From the NCBI GenBank assembly GCA_965279125.1, contig CBDIHL010000036.1:1-64000 (forward strand): a stretch of DNA of 64,000 bases, given 5' to 3'. This DNA comes from Dinoroseobacter sp965279125. GTDB taxonomy: Bacteria > Pseudomonadota > Alphaproteobacteria > Rhodobacterales > Rhodobacteraceae. Position numbers and translations under genes: made by a program. A model generated the notes under the pieces. It was not told the origin of the DNA and did no database searches. It was given only the letters and a program-made list of their open reading frames with translations. Of this stretch, positions 9,198 to 16,916 are shown in pieces (position 1 is the first letter of the stretch; every line of letters begins with the position of its first letter).

Positions 9198-9223
9198 AAA
9201 TTGAGACGTGAGGACACGACGTT

Positions 9224-10549
9224 ATGCAAGTCACTGAAACCCTGAATGAGGGCCTCAAGCGCGCCTACAATATCACAGTGCCCGGCGCTGAGCTGGACGC
9301 GAAGGTCAACGAGAAGCTGGCCGAGGCGCAGCCCGAGGTCGAAATGAAGGGCTTCCGCAAAGGCAAAGTCCCGATGGCCCTGCTGAAAAAGCAGTTCGGC
9401 CCGCGCCTTTTGGGCGAAGCGATGCAGGAAACCGTCGATGGCGCGATGTCCGCGCATTTCGAGGAAACCGGCGACCGCCCCGCGATGCAGCCTGACGTCA
9501 AGATGACCAATGACGACTGGAAAGAGGGCGACGATATCGAGGTCTCCATGACCTATGAGAAGCTGCCTGACGTGCCAGATGCGGATTTCTCGGGTGTTAC
9601 GCTGGAGAAGATGGTCGTGAAGGTCGCCGACGAAGATCTGGACGAAGCGCTTAGCAATCTCGCGTCCTCCGCCAAGACCTTCGCCGACAAAGACGGCGCT
9701 GCGGAAATGGGCGATCAGGTGACATTCGACTTCCTCGGCAAGGTCGATGGCGAAGCGTTCGAGGGCGGTGCGGCGGAAGACTTCCCGCTGGAGCTGGGTT
9801 CGGGCAACTTCATTCCGGGCTTTGAAGAAGGCCTCGTGGGCGTGAAGGCAGGCGACGAGAAAGACGTCGAGGTGACTTTCCCTGAGGAGTATCAGGCCGC
9901 GAACCTCGCAGGCAAAGCGGCTGTGTTCGAGTGCAAGGTCAAGGTTGTGAAGGCCCCGGCTGAGGCCGAGATCAACGACGAGATGGCCAAGCAGTTTGGC
10001 GCGGAAGATCTGGACGCCCTGAAGGGCCAGTTGACCGAGCGTTTGGGCGCGGAATACGGCCAAGCCGCGCGCGCTGTGATGAAGCGTCAGCTGCTCGACC
10101 AGCTGGACACCTTGGTGAAGTTCGACCTGCCACCGTCGCTGGTGGAGGCCGAGGCTGGCCAGATCGCACACCAGCTGTGGCATGAGGAAAACCCCGAGGT
10201 CGAGGGCCACGATCACCCCGAGATCACCCCAACAGACGAGCATAACGAGCTGGCCGAGCGCCGCGTGCGTTTGGGCTTGTTGCTGGCTGAGCTGGGTCAG
10301 AAGAACAAGATCGACGTGTCGGATGCAGAGATGTCTCAGGCGGTGATGGCGCAGGCGCGTCAGTATCCGGGCCAGGAGCGTGAGTTCTTCGAGTTCGTTC
10401 AGAAGAACGCGCAGATGCAGCAGCAGCTGCGCGCGCCGATCTTTGAGGACAAAGTCGTCGATTATATCTTCGAGTTGGCCACCGTGACCGAAAAAGAGGT
10501 TACCAAGGATGAGCTGAAAGCCGCTGTTGAGGCGCAAGATGAAGATTGA
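9224..10549 (+). CDS. tig: trigger factor (ribosome-bound chaperone / prolyl isomerase)
   Basis: This 441-residue chaperone binds the ribosome near the exit tunnel and folds nascent chains. The N-terminal ribosome-binding domain has the signature GFRKGKVPMALLKKQFG (~43-59). An FKBP-type isomerase domain follows (~155-245, GDQVTFDFLGKVDG...FIPGFEEGLVG), then a helical C-terminal arm domain ending in acidic residues. It lies 26 bases after tRNA-Leu and ends at a strong terminator, so it may be transcribed alone or with the tRNA. Confidence 0.97.
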   Translation: MQVTETLNEGLKRAYNITVPGAELDAKVNEKLAEAQPEVEMKGFRKGKVPMALLKKQFGPRLLGEAMQETVDGAMSAHFEETGDRPAMQPDVKMTNDDWKEGDDIEVSMTYEKLPDVPDADFSGVTLEKMVVKVADEDLDEALSNLASSAKTFADKDGAAEMGDQVTFDFLGKVDGEAFEGGAAEDFPLELGSGNFIPGFEEGLVGVKAGDEKDVEVTFPEEYQAANLAGKAAVFECKVKVVKAPAEAEINDEMAKQFGAEDLDALKGQLTERLGAEYGQAARAVMKRQLLDQLDTLVKFDLPPSLVEAEAGQIAHQLWHEENPEVEGHDHPEITPTDEHNELAERRVRLGLLLAELGQKNKIDVSDAEMSQAVMAQARQYPGQEREFFEFVQKNAQMQQQLRAPIFEDKVVDYIFELATVTEKEVTKDELKAAVEAQDED

Positions 10550-10575
10550 TCGCTAAGCGATTGGTTTAAAGGTGC

Positions 10576-10605
10576 AAAGGCCGTTCCGGTGGGGCGGCCT
10601 TTTTC
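10576..10605 (+). terminator. intrinsic terminator of tig
   Basis: The stem AAAGGCCG / CGGCCTTT encloses an 11-base loop and runs into TTTTT, 27 bases after the tig stop. Confidence 0.85.
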
Positions 10606-10621
10606 GTTTGCGATGTACGGT

Positions 10622-10655
10622 GTGCCAAGAATTTTCGTCCGAAAATTCTTGGCAC
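10622..10655. repeat. perfect inverted repeat, 16-base arms
   Basis: GTGCCAAGAATTTTCG, two bases, then its exact complement. It sits between tig and the convergent outer-membrane gene and overlaps the last base of that gene. It resembles the palindrome after tyrS and could act as a bidirectional transcript end. Confidence 0.8.
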
Positions 10656-11302
10656 TACTGGGCGCCCAGATCCATTTGGATCCCGAAATGGAGTGCCACC
10701 TGATCTATCTTATGCTCGATATTGGCCCCTCGACTGGCGCGCCTTGGCGTTGGATGCGCGCTGTAGCGCAGCTCAGCGAAACCGCGCGTGCCCTCGTGCA
10801 TGTCCCACACCCCCCGCAGTGCAAGCATCCCGTAAGGCTCTCGGTCCACATCGCGCCTCATATTGCCCCCGTCGCGAAGAGTAATGTCGAGACGCCGTGC
10901 CCCACCCCCGATCCCCACTTGCGCCCGGATCCCTGAAGACCGGTGCACGGTCGTGTAGGCAGCCACCCCGATTTGTTGTTGGCTGACATCATACCTGCGG
11001 GTTCCCACGTGATACCGCTCGGCCGCATGTGCGCGGACCTGTAGCTCAAGATCGATCTCCCGGCCTGCGACTTGCCCCCGATGGCCGATGGCGATCCCCG
11101 CAGAGACGCTGCCCCCGCGCACGCCATCGCGCACCCGGCCTGCACCGCCAAGCGCTTTGGTATCGAAGCGTTGGCTGCTGACGCCCACCCCCATGGAAGG
11201 CGCGATATAGAAGTCGGCGCGCGCCTCGGCGGCGGTGAGCGCAAAGGCGACGACACTCAGCGTGCCGATGCGACGCAATTTGTCTTTAAGTTTAATGGTC
11301 AT
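10655..11302 (-). CDS. predicted outer-membrane beta-barrel protein
   Basis: The product is 215 residues from ATG 11302. It has a Sec signal peptide (ends EARA|DFYIAP), followed by alternating amphipathic segments rich in Gly, Arg and aromatic residues, typical of small OmpA-like or opacity-type barrels (GVGVSSQRFDT, RYDVSQQQIGVAAYTT). The last strand ends IQMDLGAQ rather than in a C-terminal Phe. A longer frame to 11437 lacks signal logic. A TTAA-N7-TTAA site lies about 70 bases upstream, so control by CtrA is possible. Confidence 0.65.
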   Translation of the reverse strand: MTIKLKDKLRRIGTLSVVAFALTAAEARADFYIAPSMGVGVSSQRFDTKALGGAGRVRDGVRGGSVSAGIAIGHRGQVAGREIDLELQVRAHAAERYHVGTRRYDVSQQQIGVAAYTTVHRSSGIRAQVGIGGGARRLDITLRDGGNMRRDVDREPYGMLALRGVWDMHEGTRGFAELRYSAHPTPRRASRGANIEHKIDQVALHFGIQMDLGAQ

Positions 11303-11370
11303 GGTCCAGCCCTTCGATCCGCCCCCGGATCCGGGATAGGCGCATCTCGGGACGCGCGGCACCCCATAGG

Positions 11371-11386
11371 TTAATGGAAGGTTAAC
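11371..11386 (-). promoter_or_regulatory. CtrA-like binding site upstream of the outer-membrane gene
   Basis: On the minus strand this reads TTAA-CCTTCCA-TTAACC, matching the CtrA consensus TTAA-N7-TTAAC. It lies ~70 bases before the ATG at 11302. Binding is inferred from the motif only. Confidence 0.45.
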
Positions 11387-11468
11387 GCATAGGCGGGTGC
11401 ACATGAAAAATGGCGCAAGATCATAGCCTTGCGCCATTAACTAGAAGTTTAGATAAATCAGAGCCGCG

Positions 11469-11966
11469 TTAGCGATCAAATGTCTCTAGGCTGAGCTGTG
11501 CATCGCAATACGACCCATCAAAGGTACCAACCCACACGTCGATCCGACCGTTCGCAGGCCGCGACAGACTGATCCGCGCATCTGCATTGCCGTTGTCGTC
11601 ATCGTCGTAATACCAGCTGACCGACCCGGTATTGATCAAGAGCACACTGTCACATTGGCTGATCACGCTGATCACCAGCGAATAGCGGTTCATCCCCGAC
11701 AAGGTGAAGCTGAAATCCGGTGCAGAGGTCACATAGCCGTCGCCCCGATCCGTACGCGGTTGCACATTGCTGCAATTGGGAATGCGCTGATCCCCACCGG
11801 CTTGCAGGTTGAAGGTGCGTTGGCTGTAAAGCTGCTGGCCCGTCGCTTGATAGGTGCCGTAATTGTCGGGCAGGTTGGGATTGGGGCAGGCCATAGCAAT
11901 GGTGGCGGTCCCGAGGGGGATTGCAACGGCAAGGGCCGCTATCTTTAATCTAAGCAATAATTTCAT
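11469..11966 (-). CDS. secreted protein of unknown function
   Basis: The 165-residue protein has a signal peptide (positive start, hydrophobic core to ~residue 25, ending TIAMA|C). The mature part is Asn/Asp-rich with several cysteines (CPNP, NCSN, QCDS, YCDAQ) and an acidic DDDDNGNAD stretch that could bind calcium. A periplasmic or extracellular, mostly beta-sheet domain is likely. No family is recognised. It lies upstream of the outer-membrane gene on the same strand with a 166-base gap. Confidence 0.65.
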   Translation of the reverse strand: MKLLLRLKIAALAVAIPLGTATIAMACPNPNLPDNYGTYQATGQQLYSQRTFNLQAGGDQRIPNCSNVQPRTDRGDGYVTSAPDFSFTLSGMNRYSLVISVISQCDSVLLINTGSVSWYYDDDDNGNADARISLSRPANGRIDVWVGTFDGSYCDAQLSLETFDR

Positions 11967-12142
11967 AAAATTCTCCTCTCGTCTGCCGCAAGACTATGCC
12001 GGGACATAAGGAATTTAGAAGGATTTTCTTGCGGCGCAAAAGGCCACAGCGCAATGGAGGCATGATTTTGAGACGCACAGACAAGCTTGGCGGTGTGTTT
12101 GGGGCGTGCAGGTGGCCTCGCTGAGGCAGATGCTCGGTTCCG

Positions 12143-12439
12143 TTAGAACAGGTCGATCTTCAGATCCTTGATCGGCAGCGGTGCCTCTTGGCCGACCACA
12201 AACTTGCCGCGCAGGGATCTGGCGAAGGGCAGCCCGCGCGCCGCACAGCTGCGGGTCAGCGCGATGCGCCAGCGACGGATATCGCCCCGGTAATAGACCC
12301 CGACAAAGCGGCGACCATCGGGCAGGGCGATGCATGCGCCTGCCGCGCCGAGCGCTCCGTGGCGGGGGCGTGTCCGCTCGGCCGAAAGCAGCAGCGTTTC
12401 GACAAATGCGCGTGGATCGTGGCCCTCGGGGAGGTGCAC
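12143..12439 (-). CDS. hypothetical protein, start codon uncertain
   Basis: The frame has the strong GC-rich third positions of a real gene and gives 98 residues from a GTG at 12439. Coding-like sequence (RIPGLNAKRDGEWRY) continues at least 15 codons upstream of that GTG in the same frame. No ATG, GTG or TTG occurs there before a stop near 12580. The true start may be a CTG near 12512, or the gene may have lost its start or carry a frameshift. It follows the next gene closely. Contents such as GVYYRGDIRRWRIALT point to no family I know. Confidence 0.5.
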   Translation of the reverse strand: MHLPEGHDPRAFVETLLLSAERTRPRHGALGAAGACIALPDGRRFVGVYYRGDIRRWRIALTRSCAARGLPFARSLRGKFVVGQEAPLPIKDLKIDLF

Positions 12440-12530
12440 ATAGCGCCATTCGCCATCGCGCTTGGCGTTCAGACCGGGGATGCGCTGGCCGCGTGCGGGC
12501 CACAGATGGGTCCTGACCCTAGGCGCGGCG

Positions 12531-12845
12531 CTAGATATTTGAAAACACGTAGATAAGCCCGTCCCCTTGAGGGTGCTCGATCACATCGCAGGCATTGGTG
12601 CCGAACAGATAGTTGCCATTCATGGGCATCCATTTGAGGCGCTCATCTGAGATGACGTTGCGCGCGAGTTGGAGCGGCGGAAGGCTCTCGCAGAGTTGGT
12701 AATCCTCGCTGTCGATCATCGCTTGGGGAACATGGCACACGCAGGCCCCCATGGGCTGGTGGGTGTCGTCAAAGCCGGGGATGATGCGGGCGAGGGGGGC
12801 TGGCACATCGTCGTGCAGCCAGATGCGGATGGTGCGGGTGTCCAT
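12531..12845 (-). CDS. hypothetical protein
   Basis: The 104-residue protein has no signal peptide or membrane helix. It has several cysteines (ACVCHVP, QLCESLP, TNACDVIEHP) and begins MDTRTIRIWLHDDVPAP. It appears to share a transcript with the downstream hypothetical gene, which begins where this one ends. No family is recognised. Confidence 0.55.
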   Translation of the reverse strand: MDTRTIRIWLHDDVPAPLARIIPGFDDTHQPMGACVCHVPQAMIDSEDYQLCESLPPLQLARNVISDERLKWMPMNGNYLFGTNACDVIEHPQGDGLIYVFSNI

Positions 12846-12912
12846 TTTGATACTCTCGCCTTTGGAGTGGATCGCTGGGACTGATTCTATCAGTCACCCA
12901 TGCCGCGCGCAC

Positions 12913-12948
12913 AAAAAAACGCCGCGCTTTGAAGGGCGCGGCGTTTTC
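12913..12948 (-). terminator. intrinsic terminator of the rpsF-rpsR-rplI operon
   Basis: On the minus strand, AAAACGCCGCGC and GCGCGGCGTTTT form a 12-base stem around an 8-base loop and run into a T tract, ~25 bases after the rplI stop. Confidence 0.88.
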
Positions 12949-12972
12949 TGATTTTGGGCTGAGGCGAGGCGC

Positions 12973-13599
12973 TTACGCGGTCTCGTCGTCCTCGGACGCG
13001 TCAGCGGCGGGCGCGGGGGCCTCGCCATCTTCGTCGTCCATGCCTGCGGCACCGATATCGTCGAACAGCTCGGCGATCTCGAACTCAGCTTCGGCATCCG
13101 CCTCGGCTGCGAGTTCCTGGATCGACTTGCCGGACGCTTGCAACTCGGCCTCTTCGGTCGAGCGGGCCACATTGACCTGGATGGTCGCGGCGACCTCGGG
13201 GTGCAGAACGACTTTGATGTCGTGCAGACCCAGCTCTTTGATCGGCGTCTCGATGACGACCTGCTTGCGGTCGACCGAGTAGCCTTCCGCCGTGGCCACA
13301 TCTGCGGCGTCACGGGTGGTGACGGACCCGTAAAGCGCACCCGCGTCGGAGGCTGAGCGAATCACGATGAACTGCTGACCATCAAGGCGCGAGGCCATAT
13401 CTTCGGCCTCTTTCTTGGTCTCGAGGTTGCGGGCTTCGAGCTGGGCTTTCTGCGCTTCAAAGTTCGCGATGTTGGCTTTGGAGGCCGACAGAGCTTTGCC
13501 TTGGGGCAGCAGAAAGTTGCGCGCGTAGCCGTTCTTGACGTCGACAACGTCGCCCATCTGGCCGAGCTTTGCGACACGTTCGAGTAGGATAACTTGCAT
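12973..13599 (-). CDS. rplI: 50S ribosomal protein L9
   Basis: The 208-residue L9 has the N-terminal rRNA-binding domain (MQVILLERVAKLGQMGDVVDVKNGYARNFLLPQGKA), the long connecting helix and the C-terminal domain (GLHDIKVVLHPEV). It carries an extra acidic, Ala-rich tail of about 50 residues compared with the E. coli protein, a common feature in Rhodobacterales. It is the last gene of rpsF-rpsR-rplI and ends at a strong hairpin. Confidence 0.96.
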   Translation of the reverse strand: MQVILLERVAKLGQMGDVVDVKNGYARNFLLPQGKALSASKANIANFEAQKAQLEARNLETKKEAEDMASRLDGQQFIVIRSASDAGALYGSVTTRDAADVATAEGYSVDRKQVVIETPIKELGLHDIKVVLHPEVAATIQVNVARSTEEAELQASGKSIQELAAEADAEAEFEIAELFDDIGAAGMDDEDGEAPAPAADASEDDETA

Positions 13600-13611
13600 G
13601 ATGAGTTCTCC

Positions 13612-13839
13612 TTACTTCACAGCGTATGGGAGCAGGGCGAGGAACCGGGCGCGCTTGATTGCACGGGCCAGCTCACGCTGCTTTTTGGCGGATACAGCGG
13701 TGATCCGGCTTGGCACGATCTTGCCACGCTCGGAGATATAACGCTGAAGGAGACGCACGTCTTTGTAGTCGATCTTCGGCGAGTTTTCACCGGAGAACGG
13801 GCAGACCTTGCGGCGGCGGAAAAATGGTTTGCTAGCCAT
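13612..13839 (-). CDS. rpsR: 30S ribosomal protein S18
   Basis: The 75-residue S18 has the typical KPFFRRRKVCPFSGENSP N-terminus and the ISERGKIVPSRITAVSAKKQRELARAIKRAR core. It binds S6 in the 30S platform, and its gene lies between those of S6 and L9 with short spacers (26 and 12 bases). Confidence 0.97.
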   Translation of the reverse strand: MASKPFFRRRKVCPFSGENSPKIDYKDVRLLQRYISERGKIVPSRITAVSAKKQRELARAIKRARFLALLPYAVK

Positions 13840-13865
13840 AACTTACGTACCTTTCTTGAAGCTGA

Positions 13866-14228
13866 TCAGCGGCGCTCGCGGCGGTCGCCACGGTCGCTGC
13901 GCTCATCGCGCTTTTGCATCTGAACAGACGGACCCTCGGGGTGCTCATCGACCTTGATGGTCAGCACACGCATGACGTCGTCGTGCAGACGCATCAGGCG
14001 CTCCATCTCCTGCACGGCGGGTGCCGGTGCATCGGATTTCAGAAAGGCGTAGTGGCCTTTGCGGTTCTTGTTGATCTTGTAGGCCATTGTCTTGAGGCCC
14101 CAGTATTCGGACTCGACCACCTGGCCACCATTATCGGCAAGAACGGTTCCGAAATGCTCGACCAGACCTTCGGCTTGTGTATTCGACAAGTCCTGGCGCG
14201 CAATAAAGACATGCTCGTAAAGCGGCAT
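13866..14228 (-). CDS. rpsF: 30S ribosomal protein S6
   Basis: The 120-residue S6 begins MPLYEHVFIARQDLS and contains the conserved KTMAYKINKNRKGHYAFL stretch; the tail is charged and basic/acidic mixed. It is first in the S6-S18-L9 operon, divergent from fabD across ~200 bases that should hold promoters for both. Confidence 0.97.
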   Translation of the reverse strand: MPLYEHVFIARQDLSNTQAEGLVEHFGTVLADNGGQVVESEYWGLKTMAYKINKNRKGHYAFLKSDAPAPAVQEMERLMRLHDDVMRVLTIKVDEHPEGPSVQMQKRDERSDRGDRRERR

Positions 14229-14432
14229 GCGGTTTCCTTCGTCTTCGGGCGGGTTTCACCGGGCGGCATGCAAGGTCCCGGACCGCCTTCGAGGGACCAC
14301 GCGGGATCAATCAAATCGGGACTGGGCGGGGGTAGCGGGGTTGAGCGGCGGATGCAAGGCTTTGCGACGTTGCGGACAGGGCGTTGGCGCGCTAGGCCTT
14401 GGGGCCAGTTTTGACGGCAAGGGACAGATTTT

Positions 14433-15362
14433 ATGCGCGCATTCGTATTTCCCGGGCAGGGTGCCCAGACCATTGGCATGGGCAAGGCATTGGCGGAGGC
14501 TTATCCGGCCTCGGCCGCGGTCTTTGAGGAGGTCGATGACGCGCTTGGCGAGAAGCTGAGTGCCCTGATCTGGGAGGGCGAGGCGGAGGCCTTGACGCTG
14601 ACCGCGAACGCGCAACCGGCTTTGATGGCGACGTCTTTGGCGGCGATGCGGGCGTTGGAGGCGGAAGGGGTCTCGGTTGGCGATGCGGCCTTTGTGGCTG
14701 GCCATTCGCTGGGCGAGTATTCGGCCTTGGCGGCGGCGGGGTCTTTGAGTGTTGCGGATGCCGCGCGGTTGTTGCGCGTGCGCGGCGACGCGATGCAGAA
14801 GGCGGTTCCGGTGGGCGTTGGCGCGATGGCGGCTTTACTGGGGCTGGACTTTGAGACGGCGCAGGCGGTGGCCTCGGAGGCGGCTGAGGGCGAGGTGTGT
14901 CAGGCGGCCAATGACAATGATCCGAGCCAAGTTGTGGTCTCGGGCCATAAGGCGGCGGTCGAGCGGGCCTGTGTCATTGCCAAGGAGCGCGGCGCGAAGC
15001 GGACGTTGTTGCTGCCAGTCAGTGCCCCGTTCCATTGCGCCTTGATGCAGCCTGCGGCGGACGCGATGGCCGAAGCGCTTGCGGGCGTCGAGTTGAGCGC
15101 GCCTGCAGTGCCGCTGGTGGCGAATGTGCGGGCGGAGGCTGTGACGGAGGCTGCGGTCATTCGCGCGCTGCTGGTTGAGCAGGTGACAGGATCGGTGCGC
15201 TGGCGCGAGAGCGTTGGGTTTATGGTCGCCTCGGGCGTGACGGAGATTTGGGAGATCGGCGCGGGCAAGGCCTTGTCGGGCATGGTCAAGCGGATTGATC
15301 GTAGCGTTGCGACCAAGGCTGTGGGCACGCCGGAGGATGTGGCAGCGGTTTTGGCGGGGTAG
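14433..15362 (+). CDS. fabD: malonyl-CoA-ACP transacylase
   Basis: The 309-residue enzyme moves malonyl from CoA to acyl carrier protein, feeding fatty acid elongation. The start MRAFVFPGQGAQ is diagnostic. The nucleophile Ser92 sits in GHSLGEYSA and the partner His201 in APFHCALM. It is the first gene of a fab series (fabD, fabG, acpP, fabF). Three palindromes in a row separate its stop from fabG. Confidence 0.96.
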   Translation: MRAFVFPGQGAQTIGMGKALAEAYPASAAVFEEVDDALGEKLSALIWEGEAEALTLTANAQPALMATSLAAMRALEAEGVSVGDAAFVAGHSLGEYSALAAAGSLSVADAARLLRVRGDAMQKAVPVGVGAMAALLGLDFETAQAVASEAAEGEVCQAANDNDPSQVVVSGHKAAVERACVIAKERGAKRTLLLPVSAPFHCALMQPAADAMAEALAGVELSAPAVPLVANVRAEAVTEAAVIRALLVEQVTGSVRWRESVGFMVASGVTEIWEIGAGKALSGMVKRIDRSVATKAVGTPEDVAAVLAG

Positions 15363-15430
15363 AAACTCTTATCAAAGAGTTTGTTTAAGTCTCTTCGAAG
15401 AGACTTAGGGAAATCTCGTCGACGAGATTT
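15363..15430. repeat. three tandem palindromes between fabD and fabG
   Basis: Directly after the fabD stop come three hairpins: AAACTCTT-ATCA-AAGAGTTT (15363-15382), the perfect palindrome AAGTCTCTTCGAAGAGACTT (15387-15406) and the perfect palindrome AAATCTCGTCGACGAGATTT (15411-15430). None has a long T tract. They could fold mRNA and change the fabD:fabG ratio. Confidence 0.85.
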
Positions 15431-15453
15431 GGGCAAAGTGGAGAGGACATTTT

Positions 15454-16191
15454 ATGTTTGATATGAGCGGGAAGAACGCTTTGGTGACGGGCGCATCTGG
15501 CGGTATTGGCGCTGATATTGCGCGCGGCTTGCATGCGGCGGGCGCGACCGTGGGGTTGTCCGGGACGCGGGTGGAGCCTTTGGAGGCGCTTGCGGCGGAG
15601 TTGGGCGAGCGTGCGCATGTCTTGCCGTGTAACTTGAGCGATGCAGAGGCTGTGGATGGCTTGCCGAAAGCGGCGGCCTCGGCGATGGGCTCAGTTGATG
15701 TGCTGGTGAACAATGCAGGCATCACGCGCGACAACTTGTTTATGCGTATGTCCGACGAGGAATGGGCGAGCGTTCTGGAGGTCAATTTGACCTCGACCTT
15801 CCGGCTCTGTCGCGGTGTCTTGCGCGGCATGATGAAGGCGCGCTGGGGGCGGATTGTGAATATTTCGTCTGTTGTGGGGGCCACGGGCAATCCGGGGCAG
15901 GCGAATTATGCGGCCTCGAAGGCGGGGATGATCGGGATGTCGAAGTCCCTCGCCTATGAGGTCGCCTCGCGCGGGATTACCGTGAATGCGGTTGCCCCAG
16001 GGTTTATTGCGACGGCGATGACCGAGAAGCTGACCGACGATCAGAAGGGCAAGATCCTGACGCAGATCCCGGCGGGCCGGATGGGTGATCCGGGGGAGAT
16101 TGCCTCGGCCGTCCTTTATCTGGCGAGCCCTGAGGCGGGTTATGTCACCGGCACCACGCTGCATGTGAATGGCGGGATGGCGATGCTTTAG
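15454..16191 (+). CDS. fabG: 3-oxoacyl-ACP reductase
   Basis: The 245-residue short-chain dehydrogenase reduces beta-ketoacyl-ACP with NADPH in fatty acid synthesis. It has the nucleotide motif TGASGGIG (12-19), NNAG (86-89), and the catalytic set N112, S139, Y152 and K156 (YAASKAG). The C-terminus VTGTTLHVNGGMAML is typical of FabG. Gene order between fabD and acpP supports the call. Confidence 0.95.
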   Translation: MFDMSGKNALVTGASGGIGADIARGLHAAGATVGLSGTRVEPLEALAAELGERAHVLPCNLSDAEAVDGLPKAAASAMGSVDVLVNNAGITRDNLFMRMSDEEWASVLEVNLTSTFRLCRGVLRGMMKARWGRIVNISSVVGATGNPGQANYAASKAGMIGMSKSLAYEVASRGITVNAVAPGFIATAMTEKLTDDQKGKILTQIPAGRMGDPGEIASAVLYLASPEAGYVTGTTLHVNGGMAML

Positions 16192-16200
16192 GCGCCTGCG

Positions 16201-16389
16201 ATGCGGTGGATTCTGCTTGTTGCGGGGACGATTTTGGGGGGCGGTATTACCTACGGCGCGGTTGCGAGCGCTTGGCAGGCCTGTCCGGGCCTCAATTGTC
16301 CCGAGAGCCTGGGTGATATTGCTTTTGCGGCGTTGATCGGCGGCGGCACGCTGTTTTCGTTGGCGCTGCTTTGGGCAGGCCGGAGATAG
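16201..16389 (+). CDS. small membrane protein of unknown function
   Basis: The 62-residue product starts nine bases after fabG. It has two hydrophobic segments (~3-24 and ~41-59) around a short loop with two cysteines (ACPGLNCPE). A small inner-membrane hairpin protein is likely. No family is recognised, and co-transcription with fabG is inferred from spacing. Confidence 0.55.
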   Translation: MRWILLVAGTILGGGITYGAVASAWQACPGLNCPESLGDIAFAALIGGGTLFSLALLWAGRR

Positions 16390-16448
16390 GGCACGCGGCG
16401 ATGCTTGAGCGAGTTTCCCTTACGTCACAAATCTTGGCTTGATGCGTG

Positions 16449-16476
16449 TTGCCTTTCCTGACCCCTATGCTATAGG
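16449..16476 (+). promoter_or_regulatory. candidate acpP promoter
   Basis: TTGCCT and TATAGG are separated by 16 bases, leaving a ~125-base leader before acpP. The -10 match is modest, so this is tentative. Confidence 0.35.
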
Positions 16477-16606
16477 CGGCGCACATTCAGGCCGGGGGCG
16501 CCCTCGGGGCCGCCTTGAAGGTTTGCCAATGGCAACCCATCTGGGGCGGGAATGATTATACCAAAGGGCGTATCTGGCCCGAACATCGGAATGAGGATTT
16601 GAGATT

Positions 16607-16840
16607 ATGAGCGACATCGCAGATCGCGTGAAGAAGATCGTTGTGGAGCACCTCGGTGTGGAAGAGGACAAGGTTGTTGAGGCCGCGTCTTTCATCGACG
16701 ATCTGGGCGCAGACAGCCTTGATACGGTTGAGTTGGTTATGGCGTTTGAAGAGGAGTTCGGCATCGAGATCCCGGACGACGCAGCCGAGACCATCCAGAC
16801 TTTCGGCGATGCGGTTGGCTTCATCACCAAAGCTTCCTAA
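16607..16840 (+). CDS. acpP: acyl carrier protein
   Basis: The 77-residue acidic protein carries growing acyl chains on a phosphopantetheine arm attached to Ser37 in the GADSLDTVELVMAFEEEFG motif. Length and charge are standard for the housekeeping ACP. It lies in the fab gene series with a ~217-base gap before it, suggesting its own promoter. Confidence 0.97.
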   Translation: MSDIADRVKKIVVEHLGVEEDKVVEAASFIDDLGADSLDTVELVMAFEEEFGIEIPDDAAETIQTFGDAVGFITKAS

Positions 16841-16916
16841 GTCCACGCGGCTTAGTTTAGAATTCAGGCGGCGATCCTTCACGGGGTCGCCGCTTTTGCA
16901 TTGAGGGGAGGCTGTT

